Positions 8,451 through 17,094 of a DNA stretch of 64,000 nt are shown here, piece by piece. The DNA lies in assembly GCA_030427205.1 (NCBI GenBank), contig JAUHXC010000014.1:62001-126000 (forward strand), given 5' to 3'. The position numbers and the translations under genes are program-made. Positions within the stretch are counted from its first letter, which is position 1. The number at the start of each line of letters is the position of its first letter. Origin of the DNA: a bacterium. GTDB taxonomy: Bacteria; Myxococcota_A; Bradymonadia; UBA7976; UBA1532. The notes beneath the pieces are model-generated. The model was not told where the DNA came from. It saw nothing but the letters and a program-made list of their open reading frames with translations, and ran no database searches.

Positions 8451-10730
8451 CTACAACTCGATCTTCACGCGCTGGACGGGTGTGTCCGGTTCAGGGCGCT
8501 TTGGCGTGTCTTCCGTCCGGTTCACCGCGACCTTGGCGCGCAGTTCATCAAGAACGCTCGACGTGTACGAAGCCGGCAGCGGCCTGGGGGGAGGGGTCAG
8601 CGCAAGGAACGGACGCGGCGCCGCGTCCGTGCGCACGATGGCTTGCCCCACACCCAACTCGAGATACGCCTCAACGGGGATGTTGGAGCCGTCCCGTGAG
8701 AGGGCGCGCGCATCGGGGGTGCCCACCTGGAAGGTGATGATGCTGCCCGCGTTGCCAAGGACGGCCTCTCGTACGTCTTTTGGGTATTGCTCCAGGTACT
8801 GCGTTGCCATCGTGACGGAGAGATTGTACTTGGCTGCCTCTGAGAGCATGGTGGTGAACGAGGGGGTGGCGTAGTTGTGCGCCTCGTCCACGTACAGGTG
8901 GAACGGCGGGCGCTGGTGCTTATCAAGCGCCGAGCGGCCCAAGGCCGTGCTGAGGATGCGGCTCACGAAGAACGCGCCCAGCACGCGCACGGTCGCGGGC
9001 TCCAGACGCCCCTTTGGGATGTTGATGAGCACGATGCGCCGCTTGGCCATGGCCTGCGTCAAATCGAAGCTCTGCGCAGGGTGGCCAAACAGCACCTTGA
9101 GCGAGTCCATCGTGGCGAAGCTGGCCAGCTTGTTGCGCACCGAGGAGATCATCTTCACAGCGCTTGGGAACGCATCGATCCACCAGCGCTTCACCTCCTT
9201 GTCCTTCACCGATCGCAGCAACTCATCGCGGAAGGGTTCTTCGATGATCAGGCGAAGGCAGTCGTGAATGGTGGTGCTGCGTGTTGACGATAGGCATGCC
9301 AGTGAGGCGTACGTGAGCGTCTCTTCCAGCTGCGGGCCCCAGGAGCCAGCAAACATCATGCGGAAGAACGCGATGGTATCGGCGGCCACCTGCGAGGGCT
9401 GTGCCCCATCAGGCATGGCAAATAGGTTGGCGGCAAACGGTTGCGTGCGATACGCGCCAGCATCCAGCAGCACGACGTCCTGGTAGCGACGCGGGTCGAG
9501 ACGCGGCAGGACCTCGCGAAGCACCAGGTCGTCGGTGGGGTCGACCACCGCCACCCCGTGCCCGGCCTCGATGTCGTTGAGGATGAGGTTGCACAGCAGC
9601 GTGCTCTTGCCCTTGCGCGTGCGTCCAAGCACCGCTACATGGCGCGCTCGCACCTTGGCCGGCAAGAACACGGGCCGCTCCCTGCCATCAACCAGCGAGA
9701 CACCCAGCGGGATGGCGTCGCGCGCCTTGGTAAGCACCTTTCCGGCTGCGGGAAGTGGGCGCAGGCCCGCCTGGATGGGCAGCCCTCTCGTGCTGGGCAG
9801 CGTGATGAGTGGCGCCAACTCGGCTGCGCTGAGCAACGTGCCGGTGCGGAAGCTCACCCGGCGAAGCAGTGAGAACCGAAGAACCCCCTTGGGGGTCTTC
9901 TTGTGCGCGTAGGCGACCCCCCAGTCTTTCTCACGCAGCACCTGTATCTTGCGCGGTCCGGAGAGGGCCGGACGTAGCGCTTCCAAGAGCCGTTTGAGGG
10001 CGGCGACCTTGCCGCGTGGCGGGCCCAGCACGACCAGCCGGACAGCGACGCCCATCAGCGGGCCGGCCCCCTCAAACTTGCGCTTGCGGTCCGTGCGAAT
10101 GACCTGCGCGATGCGGCGAGCAGACGCGTCGGTTGCCCGGTCCTCGTGCTGGGTACTCAGGCGCTTCATCCAGTTGGTGGTCGCACCGCTGCAGCGCGAC
10201 ATCAGAACCTGGAACAGGCCGAAGCGGCCGGCCGGCAGGGCAGCCAGCGCGTGCAGCAGCGTTGAGAGGGCGGCTGCTGGGGGTGAATGCACGCTGTAGC
10301 TGTCCGGTCCCAGAACGATGTCACCAAGCGCGAGTTGGAGCCCGCTGCCTGCCGTGTCACGAAAGACCTCGTTCACGACGTCGGAGGCGTCTCGTCGCAG
10401 ATCCACAAGCGCGCCGGCGGTTGTCATCCCAGTGCACAAGCCGTTCACGGCACGAGATGAGCCAGCCCACTGTACTGTGAGGCTTTCGCGATTGCCGAAC
10501 ACCTCGAAGCTCAATGGCAAGCGGGCGCTGGAGGGCATCGTAGTGAGCGTGTGCAGGAGGATCTTCGGGTCCAGGCCGCCTCCTGCAATTGGGCGCATCT
10601 GCGCAAAGCTCAGATCCTCGTACGCCCGCCGTGTGACCTTGCTTGCCCCCTTTCTCGTGGGGACCAAGCTCACGGGCACTTGGCGAAAGACCAAGGCGTG
10701 CTGTGCCGGATCAGGAGGGGCGGGGGTCAT
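8451..10730 (-). CDS. Conjugative coupling-type / HerA-VirD4-like ATPase
   Basis: 759 residues. An N-terminal non-catalytic region of about 350 residues precedes a P-loop motor domain. Walker A is GRTRKGKST near 368-376 and Walker B is LYVDEAHN near 611-618. A sensor-type block ATQYLEQYP follows, then a C-terminal Pro-rich tail. The architecture fits the TraD/VirD4 and DUF87 class that pumps DNA in conjugative elements, and such genes commonly accompany replication-relaxation proteins like the one at 16219-17094. There is no N-terminal TM helix, so membrane attachment is probably supplied by the upstream four-TM protein. The two genes overlap by 4 nt (ATGA), implying translational coupling. 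Confidence 0.85.
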   Translation of the reverse strand: MTPAPPDPAQHALVFRQVPVSLVPTRKGASKVTRRAYEDLSFAQMRPIAGGGLDPKILLHTLTTMPSSARLPLSFEVFGNRESLTVQWAGSSRAVNGLCTGMTTAGALVDLRRDASDVVNEVFRDTAGSGLQLALGDIVLGPDSYSVHSPPAAALSTLLHALAALPAGRFGLFQVLMSRCSGATTNWMKRLSTQHEDRATDASARRIAQVIRTDRKRKFEGAGPLMGVAVRLVVLGPPRGKVAALKRLLEALRPALSGPRKIQVLREKDWGVAYAHKKTPKGVLRFSLLRRVSFRTGTLLSAAELAPLITLPSTRGLPIQAGLRPLPAAGKVLTKARDAIPLGVSLVDGRERPVFLPAKVRARHVAVLGRTRKGKSTLLCNLILNDIEAGHGVAVVDPTDDLVLREVLPRLDPRRYQDVVLLDAGAYRTQPFAANLFAMPDGAQPSQVAADTIAFFRMMFAGSWGPQLEETLTYASLACLSSTRSTTIHDCLRLIIEEPFRDELLRSVKDKEVKRWWIDAFPSAVKMISSVRNKLASFATMDSLKVLFGHPAQSFDLTQAMAKRRIVLINIPKGRLEPATVRVLGAFFVSRILSTALGRSALDKHQRPPFHLYVDEAHNYATPSFTTMLSEAAKYNLSVTMATQYLEQYPKDVREAVLGNAGSIITFQVGTPDARALSRDGSNIPVEAYLELGVGQAIVRTDAAPRPFLALTPPPRPLPASYTSSVLDELRAKVAVNRTEDTPKRPEPDTPVQRVKIEL

Positions 10731-12937
10731 GACCGATCAGGAGCCCCATTGTTCTCGCTGTCGTCGTCCTCTTCGTTGCCGTCGCGATCACCGTCGCCCT
10801 GCGTGTCGTCGGGGTCCTCATCCGCAGCGCCAGAATCGTCGTCGCCCACATCATCGGGCTCGGGGGCCTCGCTACCGTTGTCGGCCTCGTCGTCGACATC
10901 CCCCAGGTCGTCGTCCTCGTAGTCGTGATCGAAGTCCTCTTCGGCCTCGGCCTCGCCCTGGCGAGCCTTGCGCTTGATCTTGCGCTTCTTGGCCGAGAGC
11001 TTGGCTAGACGCGCCTCCACCTCTGCGCGGTCCAGAGCCCGCTTGATTTCACGCGCCTCCAGATCCTCACTCATGGTGCGAGCGTCTTGCAGCGACCGCC
11101 CCAGTAGGCGGCGTTGCTGCACGGCGTTGGCCAGTCGCTTGGCCCGGTTGGCCAGCAACTTGTCATCCAGCCATGTGTGAATCGCATCCACGACCATCAG
11201 CACGAACTTCACGATGGCCGGCCGACTGGTCAGCTCAGCGTCCTCACCCCCTTCGGTCGTCTTGGTAGCGCCGCTGCCGCGGTAGCCCTTGCGAATCAGG
11301 CCAAAGGCCGGGCCCGCATCGGGGACCTTGGGATCGCCTGGACCGCTCTTGAGCGTGCCATCCTCATCCATGAGCTGCGGGCCCACGGTGTTGGCTTCCC
11401 GCAGGAGGGATAGGGCCGCCTGCTTCTGCCGCTCCAGGATGTCCGCCAGGTCCCGCGGCTGCCGGCCCATGATGTCAGTCCACAACGCCATGAGTCGCTC
11501 GTTGACGACCGATGCCGAGGAGGAACCCATCCCGTAGTAGGGTGTGACGATGCGCTCGGCCCCTTCGTTGATGAGCGCTGCGTTCTCGCGGGCGAACTGC
11601 CCGATCACCTCGTCCGTGAAGTCGTGCAGTTGCATCGAGCGCGCCACGGTAGCCACCAGGGCCCGCTGGTCGCGCCACAGCCGCACCAATACGAACAGGG
11701 CTGAGGCCAACATGAACGGCACCAGCCACACGATCCCTGTAGGTATACCGCCCGCAAGAAGCACGAGCAGGAACCACACCAGCAGTGCGTAGACGAAGAG
11801 TCGGAAGACCCACAGCGACATCTTGCCAATCACCGGGCTGTTCTGCTGCTCTTCGAGCTTGCTCATGGGCGTATAGAGAGCCCGAAGGTAGACCCGTGGC
11901 GGGTCTTTCTTGTGCGGCACAGTCAGCGACCAGCGCGCCCCCCTGGCTCCGACCAGGAGGCTCAGAATCAGCAGGATGGGCACCACACCGTACAGCACGT
12001 ATCTTGCGCCACGTGTGACCATCCCCTCTCCGGACTCAAGGCGCTCTTGCATGTCATAGCGCAGACTCAGGCCCATCAGGACCTTGTCACCCACCTCATC
12101 GATGGTCTTGTACCCATCCGCCTGCAGGGCTTGGACAGCCTTATCGTGCGGCATGTCCTCGGTTATCGCCACGAACTTGATTCGGCTGGCGCCCGTGAAG
12201 CCGACGATGTCGCCCGAGATGTTGCGCACGATACTGCCGGCCGTGCCTGGGGCAGGCGGTGGTGGTGGGGGTGGTGGCTGGTTGGCCTGTGCCGCCTCGA
12301 GTGTCGGGCCGTCCTCCTCGTCGGGGGTTGGGTCGGGTTCTGGCGGTGCCACTGGCGCGGCAGGTGCCGGCGCCGGGACCGCAGCGTCCGCCGCCTCCAC
12401 GTACGCCAAGAGCCCCTCACCGGAGCCGCGCAGCGTCTTCTCGCTCGTACGCTCGGCCCACACGGCCGCGCGCGTCCCTCTCTCGTAGCGGTGATGAATG
12501 AGGAACGTGTCGCCTGGACGTTGCAGATCCGGCCATGTGGCCGCGAACGCCTCCTTGATGCGCCCTCGAGCACCTGCTGATTCGGTGTCGTCCAACTCGA
12601 CCAGCAACGCCTGCGGATCGACGTGGGCGTGCCGCCTGTCGTTTCGTGCGCGCAGACGCAAATCATCGGTCATGGCGTCGAAGACGGTCTGCCCAAACGA
12701 AGCTGTTCCGGCAACCGCTTGTGCAACGGCGTCCAGTGGGCCCATGCCTCTGGAGAACTCGTCCTTGATGTACTGGCCCAACCACACCAGCAGCACCACA
12801 ACCACGACGATCTGGCCAACGCGGATGAGCTTGTCCACGCGTCCTCCCTTTCGGGGCTGCCAAGTCGTCAGCACGAACGACGCCCCACCTGACCGACGAT
12901 AGACCACATCACCGCCGGTGACCCCAGCTTCGGTCAT
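10727..12937 (-). CDS. Four-TM membrane protein with acidic C-terminal tail
   Basis: 736 residues. ATG 12937 is chosen over GTG 12949 because GGTGGAGG precedes it at proper spacing. TM1 is at about 38-57. A soluble region with a long Pro tract follows, then TM2 at about 313-331 and a hairpin TM3/TM4 at about 376-419. The cytoplasmic part is helical, and the last 70 or so residues are overwhelmingly Asp/Glu. No named family is recognised. Direct coupling to the ATPase gene suggests a membrane scaffold for it. The acidic tail could bind basic DNA-processing proteins (inference). Confidence 0.75.
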   Translation of the reverse strand: MTEAGVTGGDVVYRRSGGASFVLTTWQPRKGGRVDKLIRVGQIVVVVVLLVWLGQYIKDEFSRGMGPLDAVAQAVAGTASFGQTVFDAMTDDLRLRARNDRRHAHVDPQALLVELDDTESAGARGRIKEAFAATWPDLQRPGDTFLIHHRYERGTRAAVWAERTSEKTLRGSGEGLLAYVEAADAAVPAPAPAAPVAPPEPDPTPDEEDGPTLEAAQANQPPPPPPPPAPGTAGSIVRNISGDIVGFTGASRIKFVAITEDMPHDKAVQALQADGYKTIDEVGDKVLMGLSLRYDMQERLESGEGMVTRGARYVLYGVVPILLILSLLVGARGARWSLTVPHKKDPPRVYLRALYTPMSKLEEQQNSPVIGKMSLWVFRLFVYALLVWFLLVLLAGGIPTGIVWLVPFMLASALFVLVRLWRDQRALVATVARSMQLHDFTDEVIGQFARENAALINEGAERIVTPYYGMGSSSASVVNERLMALWTDIMGRQPRDLADILERQKQAALSLLREANTVGPQLMDEDGTLKSGPGDPKVPDAGPAFGLIRKGYRGSGATKTTEGGEDAELTSRPAIVKFVLMVVDAIHTWLDDKLLANRAKRLANAVQQRRLLGRSLQDARTMSEDLEAREIKRALDRAEVEARLAKLSAKKRKIKRKARQGEAEAEEDFDHDYEDDDLGDVDDEADNGSEAPEPDDVGDDDSGAADEDPDDTQGDGDRDGNEEDDDSENNGAPDRS

Positions 12938-12982
12938 GTCGGCCTCCACCGCAACGTCGTACGCAGATTTGACTATTCTGCC

Positions 12983-13144
12983 CTATTTGCGGTATACGAG
13001 ATGAGTTGGGTTGCGCCCACGTTCTTCGATGTATATGGAGCCTGCCGCCCCGCCGCCGGCACCCGCCGTTAGCCCCGTGAACTGCATCTGCCCGATTTCC
13101 CGACGGCGCAGGATCTTCGGCAGCGTCGTTGATGAGTTGGTCAC
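12983..13144 (-). CDS. Putative 53-aa Gly-rich small protein
   Basis: A short frame, GTG 13144 to TAG 12983, encodes MTNSSTTLPKILRRREIGQM, then a Gly/Ala run and SIYIEERGRNPTHLVYRK. It lies 45 nt upstream of the four-TM protein on the same strand. The residue pattern looks coding, unlike the long alternative frame over the same bases. The GTG has no good ribosome-binding site, and the frame stays open upstream to about 13185 (CVWFYPSPGTSCT), so the true start may be an unusual CTG. Function unknown. Confidence 0.4.
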   Translation of the reverse strand: MTNSSTTLPKILRRREIGQMQFTGLTAGAGGGAAGSIYIEERGRNPTHLVYRK

Positions 13145-13702
13145 CGTGCACGAGGTGCCCGGCGACGGGTAGAACCATACGCAGCGCGACCGAATGCAGC
13201 ACAGCCCCTTTCAGTCTGACCGCCCAAGACCACCCCCTACGCGCGGGCGCACGATCGATTTCACCCTCCAGCCGCACTGTGCAACGCCACGAACGGCGGT
13301 TCTGGCAATCGGCAGTCATCGTGAGTGGCATGGTCAGCACAGCGTTTCATGAAGAGCGGGCTGACCGTGTCGTAGCGACGGTCGTGCCCTTCCAAGCCCG
13401 TTGACCGTGTCAACCAACAGCTCTCCTGCATCCTGAGAGGCATCAGGCGTGACTACAGACCCAGTTGCCACCAGGGGCCGAGACAACATCCTCAAGAGCG
13501 CCTGCACGTGGCAGTTGGATTTCCCGAAGGGCCGCAACTGGCCTCGTGCTGGGCCTCCTCTCATCTGGCGTCCAAGAGCCCCGCTTGAGAGGCTCAACGA
13601 TAGCGCGCGCCTATCGCTGAAATTTTCTCAACCTTAAGAGCGCCGGCGACCTCAGGATGGGTCACCGGCGCCTCGTTGTGTTGAGCGATTGGTGTAGCGG
13701 CC
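13145..13702. promoter_or_regulatory. Intergenic region upstream of the transfer-like operon, with repeats
   Basis: No convincing gene is seen. It holds the 10-bp direct repeat TGACCGTGTC at 13362-13371 and 13402-13411 (40 bp apart). The second copy is embedded in the perfect inverted repeat GTTGAC-CGT-GTCAAC (13400-13414). The hairpin CGATAG-N7-CTATCG lies near 13598-13616. The region separates the small-HTH-gene operon from the membrane/ATPase/FKBP operon and probably carries the latter's promoter. Confidence 0.4.
13640..13671 (-). terminator. Candidate terminator hairpin
   Basis: An 11-bp stem (GCGCCGGCGAC / GTCACCGGCGC, one mismatch) with a 10-nt loop lies 31 bp beyond the stop of the gene at 13703-14260. 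No strong T tract follows on either strand. Confidence 0.4.
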
Positions 13703-14260
13703 CTACCATCGTCTCACACGCCGCGTCACCGACGGGGCAAGACTCCACTGGTTCGTTTGCTTGTCGTACACAGCCAGCCCTCGTTTCCTGAGAGCATGCA
13801 ATGCCCACCGAGTTTCACTCTCACTGACGAACCAATCGAAGGACTGCGCACAATTCTGGGCCCGTGTTACTGCCGTCACCAGTGCCACATCCCCACTCGG
13901 ATGAAGTCGCCGCAACGCCTCAAACGCGGCAACCACATCGCCTCTATCTGTCTGGTAGGGAGCGGCCCGAGTATCTATGTTCCACGGCTTGAACACGTCG
14001 TAGAGCAGGGCTCGATTCAACCTGTGCGCTCCCCCCGCAGTGCGTATCGACGCGTAGATGAGTGAGACAACCACCTCGCGCATGTCAGCTGGCAGGCGCC
14101 GTCTGCACCGGGATTGAATCTCGGCACAGACCTCCTCCAGTGTCCAGGGCTGCTCGTTCTGCACCAGGGCTTCGTGAACGACGTCAAAGATGTGGTTCAG
14201 CTTGCGCACATTCCAAGCGGCTACGAGTGGCTCCTTGCTGGCATTGGACTCCGATGCCAT
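13703..14260 (-). CDS. Hypothetical protein of the small-HTH operon, 185 aa
   Basis: Third gene of a minus-strand trio (15190 to 13703) with 27-nt gaps. ATG 14260 is used; GTG 14266 is an alternative. The protein is helical, with WTLEEVCAEIQSRCRRRLPADMREVV resembling a small helical DNA-binding module, followed by an Arg-rich second half and a basic C-terminus (SVTRRVRRW). There is no TM segment. It may be a more diverged relative of the two upstream proteins. Function unknown; a regulatory or nucleic-acid role is inferred from context. Confidence 0.6.
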   Translation of the reverse strand: MASESNASKEPLVAAWNVRKLNHIFDVVHEALVQNEQPWTLEEVCAEIQSRCRRRLPADMREVVVSLIYASIRTAGGAHRLNRALLYDVFKPWNIDTRAAPYQTDRGDVVAAFEALRRLHPSGDVALVTAVTRAQNCAQSFDWFVSESETRWALHALRKRGLAVYDKQTNQWSLAPSVTRRVRRW

Positions 14261-14287
14261 AGTCACGGGTCATGAAGAGTCGCGCAC

Positions 14288-14818
14288 CTACTCCGTGTCT
14301 TGCGTGTCAGGAAGGAGCAGTTGCCAGACGCGTTCGTCGTCCGGTGACTGCTGGAAGCACTCGCCATACTGCAAGGCTTTGCGCACCTTGCTGCGGTACG
14401 AGCCCGGCGTCGGGACCCCCATGGCCACACGCAGCTTCTTCACCATGGCGAAGATGTCGCGCTCAGAGGCGTTGTAGTCCATGAGCCGCAGCGCATGTGC
14501 AACGAAGCTCTCGTAGTCGTCCTGGTCAGACAGCGCCTCCATATCGACGTCGCGCAGGTTGAGGTCTTGCTGGAGTTGTTCAGGGGTGACAAGGCGCCAT
14601 ACGCCAGAAGCGGCCGCGTCCTGCACGATGAGTGGGTGTTGCTGCAAGGTTCGTCGGATGGTGGCTCTCCACGTCTCTGCCAAGTCCGGCCGGTGCTCCT
14701 CGACGTGGTTGTAGATGGCGGTGAGGTGGGCCTGGCCATCGAGAGCCTCAAGGGCGTCGCGCACAGTGTCAGGCCACGACGTCGTGGTCGATGCCTTGGG
14801 AGTGGATGGTGATGTCAT
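14288..14818 (-). CDS. Winged-helix-like protein, 176 aa
   Basis: The N-terminal domain has the pattern ALEALDGQAHLTAIYNHVEE...WRATIRRTLQQHPLIVQD...GVWRLV. This is the HTH/winged-helix module often seen at the N-terminus of restriction-related and other bacterial proteins. The second half is helical (SDQDDYESFVAHALRLMDY, FAMVKKLRVAMG) and unrecognised. The gene directly upstream encodes the same pattern in shorter form, so the two look like tandem paralogues. Probably a DNA-binding regulator or accessory factor of the element. Confidence 0.6.
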   Translation of the reverse strand: MTSPSTPKASTTTSWPDTVRDALEALDGQAHLTAIYNHVEEHRPDLAETWRATIRRTLQQHPLIVQDAAASGVWRLVTPEQLQQDLNLRDVDMEALSDQDDYESFVAHALRLMDYNASERDIFAMVKKLRVAMGVPTPGSYRSKVRKALQYGECFQQSPDDERVWQLLLPDTQDTE

Positions 14819-14845
14819 ATGGGTTGCGATGAAGAAGGGCAGACT

Positions 14846-15190
14846 CTATCGGGTACGTGCGGTGAACACATTGCGCACGTTCTGGAATATTTGCGCGGCT
14901 GCTTCGCGAGCGGACAGTTGCGGGCGTTGGTAGTCCTTCAAGCGCCAGTAGCTGGAGCCCTCGTTGTCTTGAACACAGCGCGGATTTTGCTCGAGGGCCT
15001 TCACGACGCCCAGGCGCCACGTGAACGGGCGCTGCATGCGTTGCGATAAGCTCATGGTCGCTCGACGACGCTTGGCTACGTAGCGCACGACGGTCTCGAT
15101 ATCCGCGTCACCGCCGAGGCCGACAAGCGCCTGCTCGACGAGGCGTGGGCTCACGCCGTATGTTGATGTGCGTCCGTGTAATTTGGACAT
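14846..15190 (-). CDS. Small winged-helix-like protein, 114 aa
   Basis: First gene of the trio. The pattern VEQALVGLGGDADIETVVRYV...FTWRLGVVKALEQNP..VQDNEGSSYWRLK parallels the N-domain of the next protein (14288-14818), indicating paralogy and a winged-helix fold. The start at 15190 is followed by a basic N-terminus. No good ribosome-binding site is visible. Transcription probably comes from the promoter/palindrome region near 15422-15473, leaving a leader of about 250 nt. Confidence 0.6.
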   Translation of the reverse strand: MSKLHGRTSTYGVSPRLVEQALVGLGGDADIETVVRYVAKRRRATMSLSQRMQRPFTWRLGVVKALEQNPRCVQDNEGSSYWRLKDYQRPQLSAREAAAQIFQNVRNVFTARTR

Positions 15191-15565
15191 AGAAGGTGGC
15201 TAACCCGATTGCCCTCGACTTCTGCCTCTGAAACGCAGAAAGCCCGTCCCAACCAGCGACCCTTCTAACAAATCGCGGCAAAGACGAGCTTCCAGTAGCA
15301 AAGCATATGGCGCGCAGCGTGCAACCCCAGATTGGGTTGGCCAGCGAGCCGTGTCGTATGCCGATGTGTTTAGAAGGTGCCCTGGTGAGGGTCACATCGG
15401 ATAGAAATGAAGGGGGCGGGATGAAGGTGTCTTACCTTCACCTACAGGGTAGCAAGCACGCTGAATCGGTCAAGGGGGAAACCGCGAGTTTTCCCCATGG
15501 TTGAGATCCAAACGGCGGGTCGAAGGAGATCAGCAGACGGCCCGTGGCGGCCTCACGCGGTGCGC
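15191..15565 (-). promoter_or_regulatory. Intergenic region with candidate autoregulated promoter
   Basis: No gene is seen. On the minus strand, TTGACC (15468-15473), a 16-bp spacer and TACCCT (15446-15451) form a plausible sigma-70 promoter. The predicted start near 15439 falls at the edge of the inverted repeat TGAAGGT-N5-ACCTTCA (15422-15440), a candidate operator. Just upstream is the hairpin GGGGAAA-N8-TTTCCCC (15475-15496), which could terminate transcription of the gene ending at 15566. It would drive the winged-helix gene trio. Confidence 0.45.
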
Positions 15566-16099
15566 TCAGGCGTAGGCGCTTCGGGCAGCGGTACCATGCT
15601 GAATCCGTACCACGTGTAGTTCCTGGTAGAACCCGCGGCTCTGGAGCGTGAACGTACGGAAGCGACGCTTCGGCGTCTGCGCACCTGCGTATGTGCCCAG
15701 GACTACTGCGCCAAGGGCAAGCCAGGGATTCGTTTCGACCAGCAGAGCTGCGACAAGCCCACCCACTGTCAGACCAGCGCCGGCGTTCGTATCAGCGAAC
15801 AGGTGCCCGACGTCGTTGCGCAGGGGGTCGACCTTGTCCAGATGAAAGCGCAGCCAGCCTTCTCCCTGGTTCTTGTGCAGGTGCAGGCCCTCGGGGCCAT
15901 CATCGACCGAGAACCGGCACTCTGCCGTCTGCCCCTGGTCCAGCCCGACATAGCCGCCATTGGTGCACTTCATGAAGTCGCGACGCACCAAGCGGCGGTC
16001 GCTGAAGGCCAACTCGAGGACCGGCTGCTCGCCCGGCTCGCACATGCTCTGTGCCTGCCGCAGCGCCCTGACGACGGTGCGACGCGAAATCTGGTTCAT
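15566..16099 (-). CDS. Hypothetical protein with central hydrophobic segment, 177 aa
   Basis: ATG 16099 is preferred because GGGGGAGA precedes it; the frame remains open to 16282 but would run into the upstream gene. The first 100 residues are polar (RRTVVRALRQAQSM, LAFSDRRLVRRDFMKC, FSVDDGPEGLHLH). A Gly/Ala/Leu hydrophobic stretch follows (AGAGLTVGGLVAALLVETNPWLALGAVVLGTYAG), long enough for one or two membrane helices. The C-terminus is a basic tail. No family recognised. It lies 119 nt downstream of the replication-relaxation gene on the same strand. Confidence 0.55.
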   Translation of the reverse strand: MNQISRRTVVRALRQAQSMCEPGEQPVLELAFSDRRLVRRDFMKCTNGGYVGLDQGQTAECRFSVDDGPEGLHLHKNQGEGWLRFHLDKVDPLRNDVGHLFADTNAGAGLTVGGLVAALLVETNPWLALGAVVLGTYAGAQTPKRRFRTFTLQSRGFYQELHVVRIQHGTAARSAYA

Positions 16100-16218
16100 C
16101 TTGTCTCTCCCCCGAGAACGGTGCAGGTGTTCAGGTAGGGTAAGCACGGCATCACGCACGACAACCACCCGCCCGAAAGAAACCTCGGTCCATTCCCCCA
16201 CCGAATACGGCCGGCCCG

Positions 16219-17094
16219 CTACCCCAGCAGCCGCACGCCCGCCTGCGCCGCATCCTCCACCCACATCAGCGCACTCTTCCACACCGGCGCAAACACCCCG
16301 GCGTTCACGAGGTCGTCGTGCACGGCCAGCATCACGAAGTTCTTCAAGCCCAAGCCGACGGCAACGTCGGCCAACTGCACGGCGCGCTTATCCGACGGGA
16401 CAGTCACCAGCAGCTTGACCGAAGCTCGCTGCTCGACCAGCGGCACGTTGTGACGCGCAAGCAGCGCCGTGAGAGTGGCCTCGATGCAGCTCCCGTCCAG
16501 CGCGGCCTCGCGATAGGCCGAGAACTTCTCGTGCATCACCGCCTTGCTCATCGTGCCGCGGTCGACTTCAAGCAGGCCCAGCAGACGCCCATCGCGGTGG
16601 TCGACCACGAACGCCCCATCCGGCTTGATGGACCGGGCCACCACGTCCTCGGGCGGCTCGACCACGAGGTCGTTGCTGGCCCGCTCGTACACGGGTTCAT
16701 CCACCCCGCGAGCCCTTTCTCCTGACACAAACGAGACCAGCACGTCGGTGATGGCAAGGTCGTGGTCAAGAGCGACGGGCGACGCTCCTTTCGCTCGCCA
16801 CTCGCGCGGAATTGTCTCGCCGATTTTTCTCAGCTCGTTGATTCCCGCCGCGTCAATTTTGTGAATCGCGGCCGCCTGGCCGCGGCTGGCCGGCAGCGGC
16901 GTGCGGTCCATCAGCCCCGCGTGAAAGAGCTTGCTGCACCGCTCCGCCGTCGTCTTGTACGAGGAGAAGAAGAGCCGCTGGAAGTGCTCTACACGGGCGT
17001 ACTTGACACGCAGGAGGATCTTCAGCATCGCGCGGTCGCGCGCCGTGATCTGTACAGAGACCCCCGGGTCTCGCTGAAACCGGGAACGTGCCAT
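16219..17094 (-). CDS. Replication-relaxation family protein
   Basis: 291 residues; GGAGG precedes the ATG. The N-terminal winged-helix part (ITARDRAMLKILLRVKYARVEHFQRLFF) is typical of replication-relaxation proteins (PF13814 class), with a central DHDLAITDVLVSFV block and the later conserved RSIKPDGAFVVDHRDGR...LLEVDRGTMS. Such proteins are found in integrative conjugative elements and plasmids, where they are thought to act in DNA processing or copy control. It is divergent from xis across a 595-bp region holding repeated motifs. Confidence 0.8.
   Translation of the reverse strand: MARSRFQRDPGVSVQITARDRAMLKILLRVKYARVEHFQRLFFSSYKTTAERCSKLFHAGLMDRTPLPASRGQAAAIHKIDAAGINELRKIGETIPREWRAKGASPVALDHDLAITDVLVSFVSGERARGVDEPVYERASNDLVVEPPEDVVARSIKPDGAFVVDHRDGRLLGLLEVDRGTMSKAVMHEKFSAYREAALDGSCIEATLTALLARHNVPLVEQRASVKLLVTVPSDKRAVQLADVAVGLGLKNFVMLAVHDDLVNAGVFAPVWKSALMWVEDAAQAGVRLLG

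Noticed and set aside
12909-13340. 143-codon minus-strand frame between the transfer-like operon and the HTH genes
   Set aside because: Composition is not protein-like, and another frame over 12983-13144 looks better.
15108-15395. Minus-strand frame in the leader upstream of the small winged-helix gene
   Set aside because: It overlaps the better-supported gene at 14846-15190 and lacks protein-like features.
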